The position numbers and the translations under genes were made by a program. 64,000 nt of DNA, from contig OX352763.1 of the NCBI GenBank assembly GCA_947095585.1, forward strand, positions 63,397,016 through 63,461,015, given 5' to 3'. Positions 11,516-23,090 of the stretch are shown in pieces. The number at the start of each line of letters is the position of its first letter. The first letter of the stretch is position 1. The stretch is from Nephrocerus scutellatus (lineage: Eukaryota > Arthropoda > Insecta > Diptera > Pipunculidae). The notes beneath the pieces are model-generated. The model had not been told where the DNA came from. It did no database searches and saw nothing but the letters and a program-made list of their open reading frames with translations.

Positions 11516-12565
11516 ACTCGCAGACGTAGTCACCATGTACTTCGTTTGCTCTCATTTATGTGCGCCCCAGATTTTTGAGCCGCTTTATCGCTCTGCTCAT
11601 GAAAGTGTTTTTCTCATCCCCTTTGAGATCGGATATCAGATAACCCTCCTTGTCTTTGCAGTATGTGCAACGCGATGTTTATACCGTTGACTCTTTGGTA
11701 GAACTTTCGCACCTGGTTCCGTCCACGCTCTCTGTAGTGTTCTAGTTCACGGACGGGATTTTTCTCCCAGGCTGCTTTCTTTCGCTTTTTGTTTCTTCAT
11801 ATCTTCAGAGCTCTTTGTATTAAACTTCGCGTACACACGTTCTATGAAATAGTTGCATTGCTCGGTAAGAAACATTCTTACGTTCAGTCGCTACCTTACA
11901 TTCGCCATAGAACCAGTCGTTCTGATCTCTACGACTACTGCCTAAGATGGAGTCAGCACTACTAACGCCAGTAATCTTAATGCGAATCCATTTCTCTTCT
12001 ACACCCGACATCTCAGCCCCAGGACGTACTCTCCCTGCATTTAGGGCGAGTCCTATTGCTTGACCGTAGTTGTTTCTGGCCTTTTCATTGCGAAGGGCAA
12101 CCGTGTTGACTCGAATCTGATTCGCTGAATTCTGGCTACCTAACTATTTTTATTCCCCAGAATCACTTTTGTATTATAAATATATACTGATGGCAGGATG
12201 GAGTTCCCGTTCGACTGATTCAAATAATTCTTCTTTTCATCATCTGATCATCTGATCATATGATCTGTTGGAATCATCTGTAGGAGAGAAAACGTTTATG
12301 AGTCTTATGTATTTAAATCTGCCCCGAACGCGAAGGGTGCATAGCCATTTATTAACTGCTTTAAAGCCGACAATGCTGGGTTTCATTCTTTTGCTGACAA
12401 GAAACCCTATCCCGAACACATAATGTCTTGCATGATAGCTGTAATATATGTCATATTCTGATTTTTGTTAGACACCAGTCCAGTCCACCGCTTCTCCAGG
12501 ATTGCTATTATGTCAGCATTATATTTGGACAGAGTATCGGATAGCAGCTGTGCAGTTCGATACCC
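11516..12565 (-). pseudogene. Old RTE-like element, 5' part, with RT deleted
   Basis: Minus-strand continuation of the old copy at 3850-4348. From 11516 it matches the segment just upstream of the C-terminal domain. Near 11600-11660 it jumps to the linker and endonuclease (equivalent to 9140-10130), so most of RT is deleted. The endonuclease runs back to about 12565, where the copy is 5'-truncated. Confidence 0.75.
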
Positions 12566-12865
12566 TTGACACACTGGCATACTTGCATTAGTTCAAGTCA
12601 CTTTCTCGTTTTATTTTTGCCAAACTAGTTTCGGAACTGGTTTAATGAAAACTAGTTTGCGGAGTTAACGAGTTTACTACAGCTAATTTCGACACTTGGC
12701 GACTAATTTTAATTTGTTGAACAAATTTTAATTTGATACCCATGGGCGTCGGCAACGGGGTACAAGGGGCCGTGTTTGCACCCACTGCATTGAAAGAAGA
12801 AAATATACAATTTAATTAATTAAAAAAGGTGTAATATTAAATTATTTGTTATTATTTTATGTAAC
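12566..12865. other. Flank of BEL region; left arm of a distant inverted match
   Basis: No gene. Two AAACTAGTTT palindromes lie near 12626-12656. From about 12740 to 12865 the sequence is the reverse complement of 29119-29235 (GGGTGCAAAC, TTAATTAATTAAA and TTAAATTATTTGTT segments). The inverted arms of the BEL region therefore continue outward past the gypsy element at 23343-29113. Confidence 0.6.
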
Positions 12866-13122
12866 ATATATATAACATTATATAGTTGCACTCCCTGCAA
12901 ATAATCCTGTCGTTAAGTACTCATTCTAGTCTGCATAATTGCATCGATGGTTAAAAAAAAGGTCTTACCCTTTGGCGTGGACTGTATAGACTCCTATTCG
13001 AAACCTCCGAATCAATTAAAAAACACAAAAATTAATTAAGCAAGGCGTCGAAATTTATTAATCATGTGTTGTTTTCTATATACTGTGAAGAGTAGTGAAA
13101 TAAAAATCATTTTTTGAAGAAC
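12866..13122 (-). repeat. BEL/Pao LTR-like arm, left, minus orientation
   Basis: Reverse complement of about 23090-23335: shared segments include TATATAGTTGCA, CTGCAAATAATCCTG, AGTACTCATTCTAGTC and ATTAATCATGTG. It lies directly beyond the BEL integrase C-terminus on the minus strand, as a 3' LTR should. The exact LTR edge is uncertain. Confidence 0.65.
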
Positions 13123-13329
13123 AAAAAAAAACCATTTGTATTTTTTAAAACAACTATTATTTATTCCCTTGGAAACCATGGATGGTGCGCTCGGGCAGAG
13201 ATGTCTAAAATTGTGTTTAAACAAACTGCGCCCTTGGAGTGTCTGCTTCAACACCCATCAGTAGTCGATACAACTTTTGTACTGGGCGCTCTAGTGGCAC
13301 CCTTTTCTTCCTTTTTTCTCAAAATTTTC

Positions 13330-14470
13330 TGAACTGTATGTATGTAAATAAGAACTGTATATAATATGATACAAAAATGAAATATGAAATAGTATATAAA
13401 TATGAACTGTATGTACTATGATATAAATATGAAGTAACATTAATAAATGCAGTTGATTGTTATCTCTCAGTCGGTTCGGTCGTTATTGTTCTACTTGCGG
13501 TTCTCCACAGTTCATTTTGGCGACAAGTATTTAAATCTCGAACACACGTGTGGGAATTGGAAGTCTGATATCGCTTTATTTCGTGGTGCGTAAAATTCTA
13601 AGTAAAAAATATATAATAGAAATATCGTTTATTGGGAACATTGAGCCTTTTGATCGATCGAAAAATTCGTTCACCACATACGTGGAACGGTTCGAACAAA
13701 TCGTAAAAGTAAACGATGTGTCGGAAGAAAAAATTGCCTCGTTTAATTACGTTAATAGGATGCGAAACATACGAACTATAAAAGAATTTATGTCTACAGC
13801 TGCCATCGAACAAGTCATACGTCGCCAATGTGCAAGAGACAAAACAGTATTGTGAACAATATCGTGAGCGAGGAAGAAGTACAAGCCGACACTGAAGAAT
13901 ATGTTCTAAGCATAAACATGCTATCGGAATTTTATTGTTCATAGGTTAGTCAACATCAGTCTGTCGTATCAGTGGAGTTAATTTCGTTAAATAATATTAA
14001 TCGATGTTGTGTACAATTAAGTATAAACAATAAGCAGGTAACATTTGAAGTGGACACTGGTGCAGCGACTAGCGTGATGTCAAAACGTGAATTGGACGAA
14101 AAATTTGGTCGAGCACAGTTGTTGGATGCGAACAATAGGAGTTATTGAAGAAGGTACTGAAGAGGAAGAAGGTCAGACACGACAGATCAGTAGAACAAAA
14201 CAGCAGCAGAAACTAACCAAGCATTTTCATTATGCAAAGGTGGGCCTACTTATTAAAGAAGGGAAGAGTAACCTGTATGTAATACTCTATAAGTAAGAAC
14301 TGTATATAATATGATATAAATATGAAATAACATACTGTATGTAATAGTATATAAATATGAACTGTATATACTATGATATAAATATGAAGTAAAATTAATA
14401 AAGGCAATTGATTGTAAAATCTCAGTCGGTTCGGTCGTTATTATATTAAGTTGCGGTTCTCCACAGTTCG
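13330..14470 (+). mobile_element. Miniature, internally deleted gypsy-type LTR element inside BEL integrase (copy 1)
   Basis: LTRs 13330-13514 and about 14269-14470 begin TGAACTGT and end ACAGTTCA (last base changed in the 3' LTR), an 8-bp inverted LTR end. The 5-bp duplication TTTTC flanks it (13325-13329, 14471-14475). TTTTGGCGACAAG just inside the 5' LTR resembles a primer site. Between the LTRs lie a gag fragment (13550-13855, with an IEPFDRSKNSFTTYVERFEQ stretch) and a protease fragment with VDTGAATSVMS near 14050-14085. RT, RNase H and integrase are missing. Not autonomous. Confidence 0.85.
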
Positions 14471-14475
14471 TTTTC

Positions 14476-15380
14476 AATCCGATGTTGCCACCTTTAAATT
14501 AACAATTCGCACAAGACCATCCGGACCCGGGAACACATTGGTGACTCGCGCGGTTCTGCATTATGATGGCGGTATGTTATCTTCGCGTAAGAACTAAATC
14601 GCCTATTTTCAGGTTCGGTTGCGCCCTTTGCCACTTCGGACGCTGTTGCAGTTCATGTAGATAATCTCTCTACCAATTTTTCCATAAGGACTGCGTCCTT
14701 TTCTGGATTAGTGCTGGAGAAACGACAAGTCTTCGGGATCTTCTGACTACGCGGATAATGGCGTTCAGTACCGAGTTTGTTTGAGCTAGGATTATCCTGA
14801 AGGCGCTGCGCTCTGACGATTCATTTAAATTGTATTTCATGGATTTAACCACGGCTTCCCACAACCCTCCTGGGTGCGGTATCGTTGAAGTAATAAATCG
14901 CCGTTTTGCACCACATTTTTTTAGATTCTTCGCCATACCCATTCCATTCCAAGTCCGTAATATTCGTGCCAATTCTTTCTCTGCGATTGTCACTTTACAG
15001 ACGCGTGCATGCACCACTAATACTGGTGAATATTTGGATAAAGCCTGCCGTGAATAAACTTTCGACCCGTTTTAACGGAACTGCTTTGGTGACCATGCAG
15101 ACAAATACTGCGACATATTTCTTTTTAAAACAAAAAAGGTCCAACATAATCAACGCCAGAATGGGATAAAGGCCGGCTTTTTGTACCTTACTTTGTACTT
15201 TAGCTCGCCTATCACTTGCTGCATTGCTTTATGATTTTCTCGCGCACAGATAATACAATGCAGATTGTGCGTGTAAATCGCTCGACGCAAACTTGTTGTT
15301 TTCGCTGTAAAAATTTTCCCATCTCACGGTTACCTCCATGTGAAGAGGCAGCGTGCGGCAGCGTGCGCTTCCTTTTTTAA
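14476..15380 (-). pseudogene. BEL/Pao integrase remnant (copy 1)
   Basis: The minus strand has the BEL integrase signature. A region near 15150-15270 corresponds to ICARENHKAMQQVMG. The 14670-15017 frame has FITSTIPHPGGLWEAVVKSMKY, the PHxGGLWE block with the catalytic Glu (BEL normally has PHQGGLWEAAVKS). Downstream, near 14480-14650, are LQQRPKW-like and GDLV-like segments. The C-terminus is interrupted by the miniature LTR element at 13330-14470 and resumes at 13123-13329. Several stops and frameshifts. Confidence 0.82.
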
Positions 15381-15652
15381 TAATTTTGTCAGTCTAATGC
15401 GATATCAGCATATCCATTCATACGTGTATAACTAATGCATTTCCCAAAAAAAAACCATTTGTATTTTTTAAAACAACTATTATTTATTCCCTTGGAAACC
15501 ATGGATGGTGCGCTCGGGCAGAGATGTCTAAAATTGTGTTTAAACAAACTGCGCCCTTGGAGTGTCTGCTTCAACACCCATCAGTAGTCGATACAACTTT
15601 TGTACTGGGCGCTCTAGTGGCACCCTTTTCTTCCTTTTTTCTCAAAATTTTC

Positions 15653-16793
15653 TGAACTGTATGTATGTAAATAAGAACTGTATATAATATGATACAAAAA
15701 TGAAATATGAAATAGTATATAAATATGAACTGTATGTACTATGATATAAATATGAAGTAACATTAATAAATGCAGTTGATTGTAATCTCTCAGTCGGTTC
15801 GGTCGTTATTGTTCTACTTGCGGTTCTCCACAGTTCATTTTGGCGACAAGTATTTAAATCTCGAACACACGTGTGGGAATTGGAAGTCTGATATCGCTTT
15901 ATTTCGTGGTGCGTAAAATTCTAAGTAAAAAATATATAATAGAAATATCGTTTATTGGGAACATTGAGCCTTTTGATCGATCGAAAAATTCGTTCACCAC
16001 ATACGTGGAACGGTTCGAACAAATCGTAAAAGTAAACGATGTGTCGGAAGAAAAAATTGCCTCGTTTAATTACGTTAATAGGATGCGAAACATACGAACT
16101 ATAAAAGAATTTATGTCTACAGCTGCCATCGAACAAGTCATACGTCGCCAATGTGCAAGAGACAAAACAGTATTGTGAACAATATCGTGAGCGAGGAAGA
16201 AGTACAAGCCGACACTGAAGAATATGTTCTAAGCATAAACATGCTATCGGAATTTTATTGTTCATAGGTTAGTCAACATCAGTCTGTCGTATCAGTGGAG
16301 TTAATTTCGTTAAATAATATTAATCGATGTTGTGTACAATTAAGTATAAACAATAAGCAGGTAACATTTGAAGTGGACACTGGTGCAGCGACTAGCGTGA
16401 TGTCAAAACGTGAATTGGACGAAAAATTTGGTCGAGCACAGTTGTTGGATGCGAACAATAGGAGTTATTGAAGAAGGTACTGAAGAGGAAGAAGGTCAGA
16501 CACGACAGATCAGTAGAACAAAACAGCAGCAGAAACTAACCAAGCATTTTCATTATGCAAAGGTGGGCCTACTTATTAAAGAAGGGAAGAGTAACCTGTA
16601 TGTAATACTCTATAAGTAAGAACTGTATATAATATGATATAAATATGAAATAACATACTGTATGTAATAGTATATAAATATGAACTGTATATACTATGAT
16701 ATAAATATGAAGTAAAATTAATAAAGGCAATTGATTGTAAAATCTCAGTCGGTTCGGTCGTTATTATATTAAGTTGCGGTTCTCCACAGTTCG
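15653..16793 (+). mobile_element. Miniature gypsy-type LTR element, duplicated copy 2
   Basis: The 13330-14470 element shifted by 2323 bases as part of tandem duplication A, with the same LTR ends, TTTTC flanks, gag fragment (15873-16178) and protease fragment. It arose by segmental duplication, not by a second insertion. Confidence 0.88.
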
Positions 16794-16798
16794 TTTTC

Positions 16799-17703
16799 AA
16801 TCCGATGTTGCCACCTTTAAATTAACAATTCGCACAAGACCATCCGGACCCGGGAACACATTGGTGACTCGCGCGGTTCTGCATTATGATGGCGGTATGT
16901 TATCTTCGCGTAAGAACTAAATCGCCTATTTTCAGGTTCGGTTGCGCCCTTTGCCACTTCGGACGCTGTTGCAGTTCATGTAGATAATCTCTCTACCAAT
17001 TTTTCCATAAGGACTGCGTCCTTTTCTGGATTAGTGCTGGAGAAACGACAAGTCTTCGGGATCTTCTGACTACGCGGATAATGGCGTTCAGTACCGAGTT
17101 TGTTTGAGCTAGGATTATCCTGAAGGCGCTGCGCTCTGACGATTCATTTAAATTGTATTTCATGGATTTAACCACGGCTTCCCACAACCCTCCTGGGTGC
17201 GGTATCGTTGAAGTAATAAATCGCCGTTTTGCACCACATTTTTTTAGATTCTTCGCCATACCCATTCCATTCCAAGTCCGTAATATTCGTGCCAATTCTT
17301 TCTCTGCGATTGTCACTTTACAGACGCGTGCATGCACCACTAATACTGGTGAATATTTGGATAAAGCCTGCCGTGAATAAACTTTCGACCCGTTTTAACG
17401 GAACTGCTTTGGTGACCATGCAGACAAATACTGCGACATATTTCTTTTTAAAACAAAAAAGGTCCAACATAATCAACGCCAGAATGGGATAAAGGCCGGC
17501 TTTTTGTACCTTACTTTGTACTTTAGCTCGCCTATCACTTGCTGCATTGCTTTATGATTTTCTCGCGCACAGATAATACAATGCAGATTGTGCGTGTAAA
17601 TTGCTCGACGCAAACTTGTTGTTTTCGCTGTAAAAATTTTCCCATCTCACGGTTACCTCCATGTGAAGAGGCAGCGTGCGGCAGCGTGCGCTTCCTTTTT
17701 TAA
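16799..17703 (-). pseudogene. BEL/Pao integrase remnant (copy 2)
   Basis: Duplicate of 14476-15380 within tandem duplication A, with the same PHPGGLWE block (16993-17340) and the same breaks. Confidence 0.82.
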
Positions 17704-17768
17704 TAATTTTGTCAGTCTAATGCGATATCAGCATATCCATTCATACGTGTATAACTAATGCATTTCCC

Positions 17769-18760
17769 TCGTCACTTAAATAATTAAAAAAAAAATAGGG
17801 AGAGCGACAACCAGATTATTCTTTTGAAGTTCATGTTCAAGTATACCTGCCTTGCTATGCGCTACGTCAAATGCATGGAAGTTGAATAACTACAAATAAT
17901 GTTGACACGTTGAATTATGCTACGTAGGCAAAATGCGAGGTGATTGGGGTTCAATTTTCGAAGGTCGGAAAATTGTATGGGAAAACAAAATTGAAGCCAA
18001 TATAAAGCCAATAAAATTTGGTAATAAATGTTTTAATTCTGCAAACTTCGGAATAGACAGTGTGTCTTTATTTTTACAAGTAACTCGCTCAATTTAAGCA
18101 TACTGCCTCAGCTCGCTTTATTATAAAGTGGTTTACCGCTTATAGAGGAAAACGACAGCCTTATAGCTAACGTTTTTAACCTGAACATCGTATAATTTAC
18201 AAACATTAAAGATCTTTGCATTGTTTAGCAAGAATATTAAGATCTTTGCATGGCGATCCTGCCATAACTTAGCAACTTTACTATAACTTCAAATAAAAAT
18301 AACTTTACAATTTAAATCAATATTGAACTTTAAAACGAGTTAAAGTAACTTTACAACTTTTTACACACCAGTTTAAAACTGCATTTGCATAACTTTGCAT
18401 TAAATTTTAACAAAAATACTAAGCAAAATAGCCTAACCAAATACATTTTCGAAACAATAGATCCCTATGTACAAATGACGCAAAAAGATGAAACCTCGTA
18501 CGCTGAGATTTCCCCTCTTTCCCCAAGGAAAGTGGTGTAAAGGGATCACGCCATCGATCATATTCATAAATACATCTTTTACTTCAGAGCTTCGATAAAT
18601 GAAATCCGCCTAACACCATATCAGCATATCCAAACATGCGTCTATAACTAATGCATTTCCCTTGTCACTTAAATAATTAAAAAAACAACCCATAAAAATT
18701 AAAATGTTTTATGTAAATTCTCTCAAAATTCTCTAAATGTGTGCAAATGTGTGGGTTAAT
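17769..18760. other. Non-coding AT-rich segment bounded by 60-bp direct repeats
   Basis: No coding signal. The segment ATATCAGCATATCCA...CACTTAAATAATTAAA occurs at about 17725-17790 and again at 18628-18690, in the same orientation. The same pair recurs in duplication B copy 2 at about 19975-20040 and 20868-20935. Confidence 0.6.
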
Positions 18761-19262
18761 TTGGAAAAAATTACTATAAAAATTGAAGATACACATGTGC
18801 TTCAAATTTGAAGAAATCGGTCTTATTTTTAAAAAAACGTACGGGCACACCTCTCGCCTCAGGACACGTACACTCCAAAAATTTTACAGAACGTTTTGTC
18901 CATCGAAAATACACATGTGCTTAAAAATTTGAAGAAATAGTGCTTATTTTTAATATTTTTGTAGGGGTACACCTTATGCCTCAGGGCCTGTTCACTACAA
19001 AAATTTAACAAACATTTTTCTCCATCGGAGATACTGATGTGTTTAAAATTTGAAGAAAATCGGGCTAATTTTTAAAAAATGTATATAGGCCCGTTCACTC
19101 CAAAAATGTTACAAAAATTTTGTCCACTCGACATAAACATGTGTTTAAAATGTGAAGAAAATCGGGATAATTTAAAAAAAAATTATATGGGACCCTCGGG
19201 CCTCAGGGCCCGTCCACTCCAAAAATTTTACAAAATTGTTTGTCCATCGGCGAAAATTTTCG
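18760..19262 (+). repeat. About 120-bp tandem repeats (about four copies), copy 1
   Basis: Each unit has a CACTCCAAAAATTTTACAAA-like segment, TTGTCCATCGGAGATACACATGTG, TTTAAAATTTGAAGAAAATCGGG and a GC-rich GGGCCTCAGGGCCC segment. The units are diverged from each other. Plus-strand BEL integrase follows directly. The family recurs at 21009-21510, about 29230-29480, and in part at 2128-2245. Confidence 0.75.
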
Positions 19263-19460
19263 ATGACGAGTTTGCGTCGAGCGATTCCCACGCATAATCT
19301 GCGTTTTATTTTATGTGCGCGAGAAAATCATAAAGCAATGCAGCAAGTGATGGGCGTGCTACCATCTTACCGCATACAAAAAAGGCGGCCTTTTTGGCAC
19401 TCGACTTGATAATTCTGGGCCTTTTTTGTTGAAAGCACGTGGAGGCCGATGCAAGATTTT
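19263..19460 (+). pseudogene. BEL/Pao integrase fragment, plus orientation
   Basis: Carries CARENHKAMQQVMG, then IQKRRPFW-like and LLKARGGRCKIL segments, matching the BEL integrase zinc-site and first-Asp region. It abuts a minus-strand copy of the same region at 19461, so the two face each other as an inverted repeat. Confidence 0.75.
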
Positions 19461-19980
19461 GCACCACATTTTTTTAGATTCTTCGCCATACCCATTCCAT
19501 TCCAAGTCCGTAATATTCGTGCCAATTCTTTCTCTGCGATTGTCACTTTACAGACGCGTGCATGCACCACTAATACTGGTGAATATTTGGATAAAGCCTG
19601 CCGTGAATAAACTTTCGACCCGTTTTAACGGAACTGCTTTGGTGACCATGCAGACAAATACTGCGACATATTTCTTTTTAAAATCTTGCATCGTGCTTTC
19701 AACAAAAAAGGTCCAACATAATCAACGCCAGAATGGGATAAAGGCCGGCTTTTTGTACCTTACTTTGTACTTTAGCTCGCCCATCACTTGCTGCATTGCT
19801 TTATGATTTTCTCGCGCACAGATAATACAATGCAGATTGTGCGTGTAAATCGCTCGACGCAAACTTGTTGTTTTCGCTGTAAAAATTTTCCCATCTCACG
19901 GTTACCTCCATGTGAAGAGGCAGCGTGCGGCAGCGTGCGATTCCTTTTTTAATAATTTTGTCAGTCTAATGCCATATCAG
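19461..19980 (-). pseudogene. BEL/Pao integrase fragment, minus orientation (third copy)
   Basis: Equivalent to 17231-17730 and 14908-15410: the VHARVCKVTIAEKELARILR segment lies near 19490-19570 and a CARENHKAMQQVMG equivalent near 19785-19830. It has a 9-bp deletion relative to the plus-strand copies, whereas the other minus-strand copies have lost a further 19 bases at the same point. Confidence 0.75.
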
Positions 19981-21008
19981 CATATCCATTCATACGTGTA
20001 TAACTAATGCATTTCCCTCGTCACTTAAATAATTAAAAAAAAAAATAGGGAGAGCGACAACCAGATTATTCTTTTGAAGTTCATGTTCAAGTATACCTGC
20101 CTTGCTATGCGCTACGTCAAATGCATGGAAGTTGAATAATTACAAATAATGTTGACACGTTGAATTATGCTATGTAGGCAAAATGCGAGGTGATTGGGGT
20201 TCAATTTTCGAAGGTCGGAAAATTGTATGGGAAAACAAAATTGAAGCCAATATAAAGCCAATAAAATTTGGTAATAAATGTTTTAATTCTGCAAACTTCG
20301 GAATAGACAGTGTGTCTTTATTTTTACAAGTAACTCGCTCAATTTAAGCATACTGCCTCAGCTCGCTTTATTATAAAGTGGTTTACCGCTTATAGAGGAA
20401 AACGACAGCCTTATAGCTAACGTTTTTAACCTGAACATCGTATAATTTACAAACATTAAAGATCTTTGCATTGTTTAGCAAGAATATTAAGATCTTTGCA
20501 TGGCGATCCTGCCATAACTTAGCAACTTTACTATAACTTCAAATAAAAATAACTTTACAATTTAAATCAATATTGAACTTTAAAACGAGTTAAAGTAACT
20601 TTACAACTTTTTACACACCAGTTTAAAACTGCATTTGCATAACTTTGCATTAAATTTTAACAAAAATACTAAGCAAAATAGCCTAACCAAATACATTTTC
20701 GAAACAATAGATCCCTATGTACAAATGACGCAAAAAGATGAAACCTCGTACGCTGAGATTTCCCCTCTTTCCCCAAGGAGAGTGGTGTAAAGGGATCACG
20801 CCATCGATCATATTCATAAATACATCTTTTACTTCAGAGCTTCGATAAATGAAATCCGCCTAACACCATATCAGCATATCCAAACATGCGTCTATAACTA
20901 ATGCATTTCCCTTGTCACTTAAATAATTAAAAAAACAACCCATAAAAATTAAAATGTTTTATGTAAATTCTCTCAAAATTCTCTAAATGTGTGCAAATGT
21001 GTGGGTTA

Positions 21009-21510
21009 ATTTGGAAAAAATTACTATAAAAATTGAAGATACACATGTGCTTCAAATTTGAAGAAATCGGTCTTATTTTTAAAAAAACGTACGGGCACAC
21101 CTCTCGCCTCAGGACACGTACACTCCAAAAATTTTACAGAACGTTTTGTCCATCGAAAATACACATGTGCTTAAAAATTTGAAGAAATCGTGCTTATTTT
21201 TAATATTTTTGTAGGGGTACACCTTATGCCTCAGGGCCTGTTCACTACAAAAATTTAACAAACATTTTTCTCCATCGGAGATACTGATATGTTTAAAATT
21301 TGAAGAAAATCGGGCTAATTTTTAAAAAATGTATATGGGCCCGTTCACTCCAAAAATGTTACAAAAATTTTGTCCACTCGACATAAACATGTGTTTAAAA
21401 TGTGAAGAAAATCGGGATAATTTAAAAAAAATTATATGGGACCCTCGGGCCTCAGGGCCCGTCCACTCCAAAAATTTTACAAAATTGTTTGTCCATCGGC
21501 GAAAATTTTC
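21009..21510 (+). repeat. About 120-bp tandem repeats, copy 2
   Basis: Duplicate of 18760-19262 within tandem duplication B, again followed directly by plus-strand BEL integrase. Confidence 0.8.
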
Positions 21511-21838
21511 GATGACGAGTTTGCGTCGAGCGATTCCCACGCATAATCTGCGTTTTATTTTATGTGCGCGAGAAAATCATAAAGCAATGCAGCAAGTGAT
21601 GGGCGTGCTACCATCTTACCGCATACAAAAAAGGCGGCCTTTTTGGCACTCGACTTGATTATTCTGGGCCTTTTTTGTTGAAAGCACGTGGAGGCCGATG
21701 CAAGATTTTAAAAAGAAATGTGTCGCAGTATTCGTCTGCATGGTCACCAAAGCAGTTCCTTAAAAACGGGTCGAAAGTTTATTCACGGCAGGCTTTATCC
21801 AAGCATTCATTTGCTTTACCAGTATTCGTGGTGCATGG
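21511..21838 (+). pseudogene. BEL/Pao integrase, plus-strand copy, first part
   Basis: Carries CARENHKAMQQVMG, LLKARGGRCKIL and, near 21740-21838, the segment ending at a GTGGTGCATG. The integrase continues at about 22381 after an insertion. Confidence 0.75.
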
Positions 21839-22380
21839 ATATCAACCCCAAAGCAAACTTTAATAAATTGGAGAAAGAAATAAAATTGCTTGCCTCATAA
21901 AAAACGAAATGGACATTGCTGATTTGGCAAAATCAACAATGATCCGAACTTGATGTCAAGTCCATAAGACATTATTTAATAATGCAATATTCATAAAAAA
22001 CTAAACGGCCATTGCTGATCTGGCAAAATCAACAATGATCGGAACTTAATGTCTGAACCATTAATGTCGAGTCCATAAGACATACTTATAGAAAACGGAC
22101 GGAGCTTAGTGTTCGAGCCATAAATATTTATAAATGTAATACTCATTATCGATCTGAATTAACAATGAACGGAACTTAAGTTCAACCCAATTATATAAAG
22201 ACATAATTTATGAAGTAGATTGTTTATGTAGGTATGTATCTATGTATCTCAGCATAAGAAATGTATTGTGAAGCAGTGTATAAATTAAATATTTAGTTCA
22301 GTTTTACTTTAATCAATAAACACGTTCTCCCGAGTAGAATGAAAAAACCATGTCTTTCTTGTATTTTATTATTACAAATA
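21839..22380. mobile_element. Unclassified insertion of about 540 bp in BEL integrase
   Basis: The minus-strand BEL copies are continuous across this point, whereas here about 540 extra bases separate GTGGTGCATG from ACTCGCGTCTATGG. The insert has several GACATTGCTGAT/TGGCAAAATCAACAATGATC units, an AATAAA near 22315 and a T-rich end, like an LTR or the 3' end of a retroelement. No flanking duplication was established. Confidence 0.5.
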
Positions 22381-23090
22381 CAAAACTCGCGTCTATGGAG
22401 CGACAATGACAGAGAAAGAATTGGCATGAATATTGCGGCCTTGGAATGGAGTAGATATGACGAAGAATGTACAAGAATGTGGTACAGAATGGCGATTTAT
22501 TACGCCAAAGGCGTCACACCAAGGATGGTTGTGGGAACTCCATTATTGAACATGTATTGAACTCCATTATCCGCGCAGTCGGAAGATTCGGTGCGAATGT
22601 GCAATAGATCCCAGACAATAAACTGAAATTGGCAGAACAAATCCAGAAAATGATGCAGTCCTGGTGGAAAACTTGGTAAAGAGATTATCTACACGAATTG
22701 CAACAGCGTCCGAAGTGGCAAAGGGCGCAACAGAACCTGAAAATAGGCGATCTAGTTCTTATACGCGAAAATAACGTACCGCCATCATAATGGAGAACCG
22801 CGCGAGTCACCAATATGTTCCTGGGTTCGGATGGTCTGGTGCGAAATGTTAATTTGAAGCTGGCAACATCGGATTGAAAATTATGACAAAAATGGAAGAA
22901 AAGGGAGCCACTAGAGCGTCCAGTACAAAAGTTGTATCGACTACCGATGGATGTTGAAGCAGAGGCTCCAAGGTCGCAGTTTGTTTAAACTGTTGTTTTT
23001 TAGGCATCGCTGCGTGAGCGAGTCATCCATGATTTCCATGGGAATAAATAATAGTAGTTTTTAAAAAACAAATGGTTTATTTTCTTTCAT
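22381..23090 (+). pseudogene. BEL/Pao integrase, plus-strand copy, C-terminal part
   Basis: Reverse complement of 13123-13329 plus 14476-15030 without the miniature LTR element, so it is the uninterrupted form of that site. It has the RFIT..ASHQG..WE block near 22490-22540 (degenerate) and the downstream GDLV-like and LYRLP-like segments. Many stops. Confidence 0.75.

Larger units (their letters stand above)
13123..15445. repeat. Tandem duplication A, copy 1 (2323 bp)
   Basis: Repeated head-to-tail at 15446-17768 with a constant offset of 2323. Only two substitutions were noticed by eye (near 13468/15791 and 15271/17594). The unit contains the BEL integrase (minus strand) with a miniature LTR element inside it. 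The copies begin at an A9 run and end at GCATTTCCC. Confidence 0.95.
15446..17768. repeat. Tandem duplication A, copy 2 (2323 bp)
   Basis: See copy 1 at 13123-15445. Divergence from the outer sequence begins right after GCATTTCCC at 17768. Confidence 0.95.
17231..19460. repeat. Tandem duplication B, copy 1 (2230 bp)
   Basis: Repeated at 19461-21709. It overlaps the end of duplication A. The unit holds a minus-strand BEL integrase piece, about 1 kb of non-coding AT-rich sequence bounded by a 60-bp direct repeat, a block of about 120-bp repeats, and a plus-strand BEL integrase piece. It lacks 19 bases present in copy 2 near 19683-19702. Confidence 0.92.
19461..21709. repeat. Tandem duplication B, copy 2 (2249 bp)
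   Basis: Matches 17231-19460 apart from a 19-bp extra segment (TCTTGCATCGTGCTTTCAA near 19683) and scattered substitutions. The right end is the point where GCAAGATTTT is followed by AAAAAG instead of GCACCAC. Confidence 0.92.
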
